The notes under the pieces were generated by a model. The model did not search any database and was not told where the DNA came from. It worked only from the letters and a program-made list of their open reading frames with translations. A DNA stretch of 47,656 bases from JAHEJV01 sp964653555 (GTDB lineage Bacteria; Myxococcota_A; UBA9160; SMWR01), in assembly GCA_964653555.1 (NCBI GenBank), contig CAZZFT010000019.1, positions 1 through 47,656 on the forward strand, written 5' to 3'. Positions 41,562 through 47,656 of the stretch are shown here, piece after piece (positions within the stretch are counted from its first letter, which is position 1; every line of letters begins with the position of its first letter). Position numbers and translations under genes: made by a program.

Positions 41562-42149
41562 ATGCGGAGCTGGAACCGGTTTCTGCCTGTCGCGCGCACC
41601 GGCGCGCTCGCGGTCGCGCTGATCGCACCCGTCGCGGCGTCGGCCGACATCTTCGCCTGGCGCACCGAGGACGGCGTCTACGCCTACACCGACGACAAGG
41701 ACAACATCCCTGCCCGGTACGCGGACGAGGCCGTCGCCGTGCGCGACTCCCGTCTCTCGGGCTACTCCCGCCTCACTGTCGAGGACTCGGCGGCGACCCG
41801 CGGAGTCGCCGCGCGCCTCGAGAAGCGGCTCGACTACCTGCGGCAGGTGAACGGGCCGGCGCCGATCGCGGCGGGCGTCGCCGCGGCGGGCCCGAACCCG
41901 GGCAAGGTGATCTCGGTGGCGACGGGCAGCGCCCAGGTGCCGACTCTCCAGATCCCCGCCGAGGCCAGCGACGAGCCGATCATCGTGGAGCCGGTGCTCA
42001 CCCGCCAGAGCTCCCGCGTGCGCACGCGGCGCGCCACGCTGGTGAAGCAGGGCGATCGCCTGGTGGCCGTCGTGCAGGGCCGCTCCCACGAGATCGACAT
42101 CAACGACGACATCCTCGACGAGGACCGCCTGATCGCGGGCGAGGAGTAG
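41562..42149 (+). CDS. Exported DUF4124 protein
   Basis: A 195-residue exported protein. The signal peptide (GALAVALIAPVAASA) is followed at once by the DUF4124 pattern DIFAWRTEDGVYAYTDDKDNIPARY. A helical stretch and a beta-rich C-terminus follow (LVKQGDRLVAVVQGRSHEID), with no cysteines. Function is unknown; the domain is widespread in the envelope of Gram-negative bacteria. GGAGG at 41550-41554 precedes the ATG with good spacing. Confidence 0.82.
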   Translation: MRSWNRFLPVARTGALAVALIAPVAASADIFAWRTEDGVYAYTDDKDNIPARYADEAVAVRDSRLSGYSRLTVEDSAATRGVAARLEKRLDYLRQVNGPAPIAAGVAAAGPNPGKVISVATGSAQVPTLQIPAEASDEPIIVEPVLTRQSSRVRTRRATLVKQGDRLVAVVQGRSHEIDINDDILDEDRLIAGEE

Positions 42150-42161
42150 GCCCCGGAGCGC

Positions 42162-42929
42162 TCAGCCGGCCGCAACAGGGCCCGGCAGCGGCGGATCGCT
42201 CGCCAGCTCGTAGACGTACTCGTCGAGCCAGCGGGCGGCCTCGCGGTCGAGCTTCAGGAACTGCAGCCCCATCCCGGGCCGGCGCTCGGTGCAGGGCGGT
42301 CGGCGCCAGACCACGCGCGCCGTCGGGTGCAGGAGCGCCGCGGAATCGGGCGCCACGAACTCGAGCTCCAGCTCCGTGTCGGGCTCGAGCGCTTGGTCGG
42401 CCTCGACGAACATGCCGCCGCGCGAGATGTTGCGCGACCACGCCCAGGTCTCGTGCCCTTCGGGCGCCGAGAGCCGTACCTGGGTCTCGAGCGGCACGCG
42501 CTGGAGTCCGCGCACGGTCAGGCGCAGGAAGCGGTGCACCACCTGGAGGACCGTCATCCGGTTGAGCGGCTTCTCGATCACGTCGTCGGCGCCCGCGCGC
42601 ACGGCGCGCTCGTGCTCGGAGGAGCGCCCGCCGGTGACGATCACGACCGGGATCCGGCGCAGGTCGGGGTCGTTGCGAATCTGACGGCACAGCTCGTCGC
42701 CGTCCATCTCGCGCATGGAGAGGTCGGTGACCACGATGTCCGGTCGCTCGCGGCGAGCGACCACCAGCGCCTCGGTGCCGTCGCTCGCGGTGAGGATGTT
42801 GGCGTGGCGAGCCAGGAACAGCGTCTCGAGCTCGCGGAACATCGGCATGTCGTCGACGATCAGGATGCGGCGCGGCGACTCGCCGTCCGGGTCCGGGCCG
42901 AGATAGTCCTCGTTGAGGGCGTCGCTCAT
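42162..42929 (-). CDS. Response regulator with C-terminal PilZ domain
   Basis: A 255-residue cytosolic regulator. The receiver domain (about residues 20-130) has the acidic pair in ILIVDDMPMF, phospho-acceptor Asp69 in DIVVTDLSM, a Thr in VVIVTGGRSS and the Lys in VIEKPLNRM. The C-terminal part (about 135-245) has RNISRGGMFVEAD, which fits the NxSxxG part of PilZ domains that bind cyclic di-GMP; the leading RxxxR is less clear. No output DNA-binding domain is present. Its start overlaps the stop of the upstream lipoprotein gene (ATGA). Confidence 0.87.
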   Translation of the reverse strand: MSDALNEDYLGPDPDGESPRRILIVDDMPMFRELETLFLARHANILTASDGTEALVVARRERPDIVVTDLSMREMDGDELCRQIRNDPDLRRIPVVIVTGGRSSEHERAVRAGADDVIEKPLNRMTVLQVVHRFLRLTVRGLQRVPLETQVRLSAPEGHETWAWSRNISRGGMFVEADQALEPDTELELEFVAPDSAALLHPTARVVWRRPPCTERRPGMGLQFLKLDREAARWLDEYVYELASDPPLPGPVAAG

Positions 42930-43366
42930 CGCGAGTGGGCCCCGAGGTGCTCGATGAGCAGAGCGAGCTCGGGGCGCACGCGCCAGTCGTTGCCCCCCTC
43001 GCGGTACCAGATCTGGCGGTCGTTCACGCGCCGCTCCACCAGCTCGTTCAGCGCGTAGCCGCGGTAGGTGACGTCGACCTCGGCGCTCGCGAGCGTGTCC
43101 GGATCGATGTCGAGATCTCCGATCTCGTAGTCGGTGATCCGCACCGCCTCGAAGTCGTCGGCCAGGGCGAGGAAGTTGTCGCGCAGCCCGGGATCGACGA
43201 AGCGCGCGGCCTTGTCGATGTCGCCCCAGCGGATCGCCTCGGTGTAGCGGCGCTGGGCCTCCTTCAACGCGTCGCCGTGCGCCCACGGATCCCCGGGCGA
43301 GATGCACGCCACGGGCAGCGACGCGAGCGCGATGGCGAGCAGGAAGGCGACGGGACGGTGCTGCAT
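42926..43366 (-). CDS. Putative lipoprotein of unknown function
   Basis: A 146-residue probable lipoprotein. The signal peptide ends in a lipobox-like LPVAC (Cys21). The mature part, AQRRYTEAIRWGDIDKAARF then DNFLALADDFEAVRITDYE, has the shape of a small NTF2-like/SnoaL-like cone domain, ending IWYREGGNDWRVRPELA. Family not certain. Its stop overlaps the response regulator's start, indicating a common mRNA. Confidence 0.7.
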   Translation of the reverse strand: MQHRPVAFLLAIALASLPVACISPGDPWAHGDALKEAQRRYTEAIRWGDIDKAARFVDPGLRDNFLALADDFEAVRITDYEIGDLDIDPDTLASAEVDVTYRGYALNELVERRVNDRQIWYREGGNDWRVRPELALLIEHLGAHSR

Positions 43367-43513
43367 CGTTTCTCCGCACTAGGCCGGCAGGCGAGGCTGC
43401 CAGGCATCGATCGAGACTCCCGTTTTCTATCGGCGGGTCCGGTCCCGATCTGGAGGAGCGCGTGATAGACTGGGGCGCTCTCGCAACCTATTGTTTCGGC
43501 GGCGTTTTCCTGC

Positions 43514-44467
43514 ATGTGGCTGGGCTTCGACATCGGCGGCACCAAGCTCGCCATTGCCGTCGGCGACGCGCAGGGCCAGCTCGCGGCCCGCCGCCGACGC
43601 CCGATCGCGGCGACCGGCGACCCGCGCCGCGACGTGGAGACGATGGTGCGCGACGGGCGTTCGCTGCTCGCCGAGGCGGGCGTCGACGCGCGCTCCCTGC
43701 GCGGCGTGGGCGTGACCGCGCCCGGTCCGATCGACTTCGACCGCGGCGTGGTCCAGTCGCCGCCGAACCTGCCCGGCTGGGACCGCGTGCCGATCGTCGA
43801 CTGGTTCGCCTCCGAGTTCTCGGCGCCCGTGCACCTGGAGAACGACGCCAACGCGGCGGCGCTGGCCGAGTGGCGCTTCGGAGCCGGGCGCGGCGCGCGC
43901 CATCTCGTCTACCTGACGATGTCCACCGGCGTGGGCGGCGGACTGGTGCTCGACGGGCGTCTGTACCGGGGCACCGGCGGCGCGGGCGAGATCGGGCACG
44001 CGCCCGTGGAGTGGGAGGGCGAGCTCTGCGGCTGCGGGCGCCGGGGCTGCCTCGAGGCCTACGTCGGCGGTCGCTGCTGGACGCAGCGGCTCGCCCGCGA
44101 GACGCCGCCCTCGAGCCGGGTGGCCGCGCTGGCCGGCGGCGCCGACCGGGCGCGTCCCGAGCACCTGATCGCCGCCGCCCGGGAGGGCGACGCCTTCGCG
44201 CTCGGCGAGCTCGAGCGCTGGAACCACTACCTCGCGCGCGGCCTGGTGACGGTCGCCTACGTGCTGGCTCCGGAGGTGATCGTGCTGGGGACGATCGCGG
44301 CGGCGGCGGGCGAGGAGCTGTGTTTCGTGCCGGTGCGGAGGATGGTCGCAGCAGGCGTCTGGCCCGCGCTGGCGGGCACCCTCGACATCCGCGCCGCCGC
44401 CCTGGGCGAGGATGCGCCCTACTACGCGGCCCTGTGCGCAGCCCTGGAGAGTCGCGGGGCGGCCTAG
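43514..44467 (+). CDS. ROK family sugar kinase (glucokinase-like)
   Basis: A 317-residue ROK protein. The ATP-binding segment FDIGGTKLAIAV opens the protein, the general base Asp is in ENDANAAALAEW, and the zinc-binding signature is CGCGRRGCLEAY with the His of GGAGEIGHAPVE. No DNA-binding domain is present, so this is a kinase rather than a ROK repressor. It probably phosphorylates glucose or an amino sugar. Its last four bases overlap the end of the convergent tgt gene. Confidence 0.92.
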   Translation: MWLGFDIGGTKLAIAVGDAQGQLAARRRRPIAATGDPRRDVETMVRDGRSLLAEAGVDARSLRGVGVTAPGPIDFDRGVVQSPPNLPGWDRVPIVDWFASEFSAPVHLENDANAAALAEWRFGAGRGARHLVYLTMSTGVGGGLVLDGRLYRGTGGAGEIGHAPVEWEGELCGCGRRGCLEAYVGGRCWTQRLARETPPSSRVAALAGGADRARPEHLIAAAREGDAFALGELERWNHYLARGLVTVAYVLAPEVIVLGTIAAAAGEELCFVPVRRMVAAGVWPALAGTLDIRAAALGEDAPYYAALCAALESRGAA

Positions 44468-45597
44468 CGCTCCCGTTCCGACTCCTCGAGCGCCACCACC
44501 GAATCGCGCAGCGCCGCCAGACGCCGGGCGGCGATCGCCTCGCGCGCGCGCTCCATCAGCCGCAGGTAGAAGCGCAGGTTGTGCAACGAGGCGAGACGCG
44601 CGCCGAGCGCTTCGCCGGCGCGCAGCAGGTGGCGCAGGTAGGCGCGCGAGAAGCGGGCGCAGGTGGGGCAGTCGCAGTCCGGGTCGGGCGGCTCGAGATC
44701 GCGCGCGTAGGCGGCGTTCTTCAAGCGGAGCAGGCCTTGGGTCGTGAACAGCACGCCGTGGCGGGCGTGGCGCGTCGGCAGCACGCAGTCGAACAGGTCG
44801 ACGCCGAGCGCGATCGCGCGCACGAGGTCGCTCGGGCGTCCCAGTCCCATCAGGTAGCGGGGCGCCTCGGGCGGGAGCTCCGCATGGGCGAGGGCGACCA
44901 GGGCGTCGCGTCGCTCGGCCGACTCGCCCAGACCGAGCCCGCCATGAGCGAAGCCGCGGAAGCCGAGCTCCCCGGTGGCGCGCGCGCTGGCGCGCCGCAG
45001 CGGCTCCGAGCTCCCTCCCTGCACGATCCCGAACAGCCACTGGTCGGCGCGCGTGTGGGCGCGCAGCGAGCGCTCCGCCCAGCGCAGGGTGCGCTCGGTG
45101 GCGGCGCGCACGCGCATCTCGGCGCCGGGCTCGCCCGGCTCGGGGCGGATGCACTCGTCGAGCACCATCGCGATGTCCGAGCCCAGCGCCTGCTGCACCG
45201 CGACCACCCGCTCGGGGGAGAGCGCGCGACGCCGACCGTCCACCGGGGATGCGAAGGTCACGCCGTCCTCGTCGACGCGCACCTTCTCGGCGAGCGACGT
45301 GACCTGGAATCCGCCGCTGTCGGTCAGCCACGGTCCGCGCCAGCCGGTGAAGCCGTGCAGTCCGCCGTGCTCGGCCACCACCTGCTCTCCGGGTCGCTCG
45401 TGGAGGTGATAGGTGTTGGCCAGCAGGATCCCGGCCCCGGCGGCCGCCAGCTCATCGGGTGCGACGCCGCGGACCGCGCCGTAGGTGGCGACGGGCATGA
45501 AGGCGGGCGTGGCGACCGCGCCGTGGGCGGTGTGGAGCCGCCCGCAGCGGGCCGCTCCATCGCGATCGGTGACGGTGAAGGCGAGCGCCGCCGTCAC
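44464..45597 (-). CDS. tgt: Queuine tRNA-ribosyltransferase
   Basis: A 377-residue tRNA-guanine transglycosylase that exchanges G34 of GUN-anticodon tRNAs for preQ1. LLANTYHLHERPG, WLTDSGGFQVTSLA (general Asp) and the nucleophile region GVDLFDCVLPTRHARHG are all present, as are the zinc ligands CDCPTC with a following His. Length is normal for the bacterial enzyme. The start is GTG at 45597, which overlaps the queA stop (GTGA). Order queA-tgt and coupling are typical. Confidence 0.96.
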   Translation of the reverse strand: MTAALAFTVTDRDGAARCGRLHTAHGAVATPAFMPVATYGAVRGVAPDELAAAGAGILLANTYHLHERPGEQVVAEHGGLHGFTGWRGPWLTDSGGFQVTSLAEKVRVDEDGVTFASPVDGRRRALSPERVVAVQQALGSDIAMVLDECIRPEPGEPGAEMRVRAATERTLRWAERSLRAHTRADQWLFGIVQGGSSEPLRRASARATGELGFRGFAHGGLGLGESAERRDALVALAHAELPPEAPRYLMGLGRPSDLVRAIALGVDLFDCVLPTRHARHGVLFTTQGLLRLKNAAYARDLEPPDPDCDCPTCARFSRAYLRHLLRAGEALGARLASLHNLRFYLRLMERAREAIAARRLAALRDSVVALEESERER

Positions 45598-46658
45598 GTG
45601 AGCAGCATCGCGTCGCCGTAGGAGTAGAAGCGGTAGCCGCGGGCGATCGCCTCGCGGTAGGCCGCGAGCACGGGCTCGCGCCCGGCGAAGGCGGCGACCA
45701 GCAGCAACAGCGACGAACGGGGCAGATGGAAGTTGGTGAGCAGGGCGTCCACGACGCGGAAGCGGTCGCCCGGGGCGAGGAACAGCTGCGTCTCGCCCGC
45801 TCCGGGCTTGACGCCGCCGTCCTGCCGGGCGCAGCTTTCGAGGACGCGCGCGCTGGTGGTGCCCACCGCGACGACCCGGCCGCCCCGCGCGCGCGCCGCG
45901 TCGATCGCCGCCGCCGTGGCCGGCGGCAGCGTGTACGCCTCGGCGTGCAGCCGCCGCCCGCGCAGGGACGCGTCGTCCAGGGGCCGGAACGTGCCGGGAC
46001 CGACGTGCAGCACCACCTCGCTCCGGGCGACACCGCGCTCGGCGAGGGCGGCGAGCAGAGCCGCGCTCAGGTGGAGCCCGGCGGTGGGCGCCGCCACCGC
46101 GCCGGGGACCCGGGCGAACACCGTCTGGTAGCGCTCGGCGTCGCCGGGCTTCGGCGCCGTTCGCCGGATGTAGGGCGGCAGCGGCGTCTCGCCGACCGCG
46201 TAGGGGTCCGCACCGGCGGCGAAGGCGAGCTCCACCTCTCCGTCGTCGCCGAGGCGGACCAGCTCGGCATCGAGCGCCTGCCCGGCGCCGCGAAAGCACA
46301 GCTTGAGCCCGGCGCGGTGACGACCTCGGGTCCGCAGCAGCGCGCGGTAGTGGTCCGGCGCCGAGCCCGGTCCCAGCAGCAGAGCCTGGGCTGCGCCTCC
46401 GCTGTCCTTGTGGCCGCGCAGGCGCGCCGGCAGCACCCGCGTGGCGTTCACCACCAGGAGATCGCCGGGAGCGAGCAGGGCGGGCAGGTCGCGGATCGCG
46501 CCGTGGCGACGGGTGCCGCGGGCCCGGTCCACGTGCAGCAGGCGGGCGCCGTCGCGCTCGGGCGCGGGCTCCTGGGCGATCCGGTCCTCGGGCAGCGCGA
46601 AGTCGTAGTCGTCGAGCGCGGCCAGCGACGTCGGTCGCCGGGCCTCGGGATCACTCAT
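45594..46658 (-). CDS. queA: S-adenosylmethionine:tRNA ribosyltransferase-isomerase
   Basis: A 354-residue QueA, the enzyme that moves the ribosyl part of SAM to preQ1 in tRNA, making epoxyqueuosine. Family stretches include YDFALPEDRIAQEPAPERD, LLVVNATRVLPARLRG, PTAGLHLSAALLAAL, VVLHVGPGTFRPL and LTNFHLPRSSLLLLVAAFAG. Length is normal. The start overlaps the 3' end of the upstream hydrolase gene by eight bases and its stop overlaps tgt, so all three are coupled. Confidence 0.96.
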   Translation of the reverse strand: MSDPEARRPTSLAALDDYDFALPEDRIAQEPAPERDGARLLHVDRARGTRRHGAIRDLPALLAPGDLLVVNATRVLPARLRGHKDSGGAAQALLLGPGSAPDHYRALLRTRGRHRAGLKLCFRGAGQALDAELVRLGDDGEVELAFAAGADPYAVGETPLPPYIRRTAPKPGDAERYQTVFARVPGAVAAPTAGLHLSAALLAALAERGVARSEVVLHVGPGTFRPLDDASLRGRRLHAEAYTLPPATAAAIDAARARGGRVVAVGTTSARVLESCARQDGGVKPGAGETQLFLAPGDRFRVVDALLTNFHLPRSSLLLLVAAFAGREPVLAAYREAIARGYRFYSYGDAMLLT

Positions 46659-47656
46659 CGGCGGACGCGTCGCGCAGCGCCCGGTCCAGCGCGGGAGCGG
46701 TCACGATCGAGTCGTAGGAGAAGAGAGCGATGTTGCGCACGCCCGCCTCCCGGACGAGCTCGATCTGGGCCAGCGCGCCTTCGGGCTGCGAGGCGAACAG
46801 CCAGGTGCCGAGCCCGACCCAGATCCGGCCGGCGAGCGGGAGCCCGGCGAATTGCTCGGCCTGGTAGCGGAGCAGGCGGTCGTCGCGCGTGTAGGACATC
46901 GGCACGGCGAAGTCGAGCCAGTCGCGCTCGAGCCATGCGCGCCAGTCCTGGCCGAGCACCAGGTAGGCGCGGTCGGCGTAGGTCCACACCGCGGCCGAGA
47001 GCGCGATGCCCGGTCGCGCGGTGCGCGCCGCGTCCGCGATTCCCTGCACCAGCTCCGAGAGGCGGTCGCGCCGCCAGGCGTCCCAGGCGTCGGCGTTCTC
47101 GATCGAGCGTCCCAGGGGCGCGCGCTTGCCCGTCTCCTGTTGGAAGCGGCGCCGGGTCGCCTCGCCGTAGCCGAAGTCGAGCCCGACACCGAAGCGCGTC
47201 CCGGGCGAGAAGGGCAGCACGTCGGGGTAGCGGATGTAGTCGAGGTGCAGACCGTCGAGCGTCGGGTAGCGCGTCACGAGCTCGGTGAAGATCGCGATCA
47301 GATCCTCGGCCACCCCCGGCGCCGCCGGGTCGAGATAGAGCCCGGGCGTCCCCATCCGGTAGTAGCTCCGCTCGGGCTTGGGAATCTCGTAGTCCGGGTA
47401 GTCCAGCAGCGAGCGCCCTTCGCGATCGACGAGGATCGCCGACGGGCCGACCCGGCGGACGATCGGCGCGTCCTCATTGCGGGCCAGGGAGAGCACGTTC
47501 ACCCAGGCGTGGACCCGCAGCCCTTCGCCGTGGGCGCGCTCGAGCAGCAGGGCGAGCGAATCGACGCCCGAGGCCTCGCGGACCTGACGATAGGGAGTCG
47601 GATCGGCGAGGTCGCTGTCGTACCAGGCGCGTCCGGCGCGGTACACCTGCACGAAC
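46651..47656 (-). CDS. GHL10-type glycoside hydrolase-like protein (partial)
   Basis: The C-terminal 335 residues of a family 10-like (GHL10/DUF187) hydrolase; the 5' end lies beyond the window. Typical parts are VHAWVNVLSLAR, TLDGLHLDYIRYPD with the conserved Asp/Tyr-Arg-Tyr-Pro, LSAAVWTYADRAY, WLERDWLDFAVPMSYTRDD, and a closing strand GVRNIALFSYDSI. Members are TIM-barrel enzymes thought to act on cell-wall or surface glycans, often lipoproteins. The overlap with queA suggests joint translation, though no functional link is known. Confidence 0.85.
   Translation of the reverse strand, partial: FVQVYRAGRAWYDSDLADPTPYRQVREASGVDSLALLLERAHGEGLRVHAWVNVLSLARNEDAPIVRRVGPSAILVDREGRSLLDYPDYEIPKPERSYYRMGTPGLYLDPAAPGVAEDLIAIFTELVTRYPTLDGLHLDYIRYPDVLPFSPGTRFGVGLDFGYGEATRRRFQQETGKRAPLGRSIENADAWDAWRRDRLSELVQGIADAARTARPGIALSAAVWTYADRAYLVLGQDWRAWLERDWLDFAVPMSYTRDDRLLRYQAEQFAGLPLAGRIWVGLGTWLFASQPEGALAQIELVREAGVRNIALFSYDSIVTAPALDRALRDASADE

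Overview
The window is about 70% GC and densely packed with genes. It looks like part of a metagenome-assembled genome of an uncultured, Deltaproteobacteria-like bacterium (Myxococcota, Desulfobacterota or Binatota type). That placement is inference from gene content: CaiB-type CoA-transferase, acyl-CoA synthetase, crotonases, a sulfotransferase with a DUF1214 protein, three PEP-CTERM exported proteins, a large AsmA protein and DUF4124 proteins, with many GTG/TTG starts. No ribosomal marker is present to fix the lineage.

Core region 1 (1-24.9 kb) is ordinary chromosome: a CoA-transferase end, two methyltransferases, an aldo/keto reductase, a TraB-like membrane protein, a MatB-like acyl-CoA synthetase, a DUF1214 and sulfotransferase pair, a crotonase, two MFS carriers, an SDR, an AsmA protein of 1158 residues, a ribbon-helix-helix/Cys4 regulator, a lipase, a DUF411 metal protein and a class III cyclase/TolB/TPR protein. 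The theme is acyl-CoA and lipid metabolism plus envelope functions.

The accessory region (about 25.4-41.3 kb) has lower and uneven GC and is full of broken genes. It starts where an S9-type hydrolase is cut off at 25380, next to an N-gap whose two flanks are the same 55 bases (an assembly k-mer overlap). It ends at an initiator tRNA-fMet gene on the minus strand (41263-41339). The terminal 12-18 bases of that tRNA recur, in the same orientation, at 28684, 30378, 33862 and 38840. Three of the five copies (including the tRNA itself) follow the C-terminal remains of a site-specific recombinase and a strong hairpin; a fourth follows a hairpin alone. I read this as integrative elements stacked one after another on the tRNA 3' end. 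Cargo includes PEP-CTERM proteins, a PhoD phosphatase remnant, a probable selenoprotein of the glycine/betaine reductase B type with an in-frame UGA and a bacterial SECIS hairpin, a rhodanese, a PECR-like reductase, an O-methyltransferase, a crotonase, a DUF2202 ferritin-like protein, a stress protein and a ZIP metal transporter. A 165-bp repeat (one mismatch) brackets 8.46 kb of it.

Core region 2 (41.3-47.66 kb) returns to dense high-GC chromosome: tRNA-fMet, a DUF4124 protein, a lipoprotein overlapping a response regulator with a PilZ domain, a ROK sugar kinase, and a queA-tgt queuosine operon preceded by a GHL10-type glycoside hydrolase that runs off the window.
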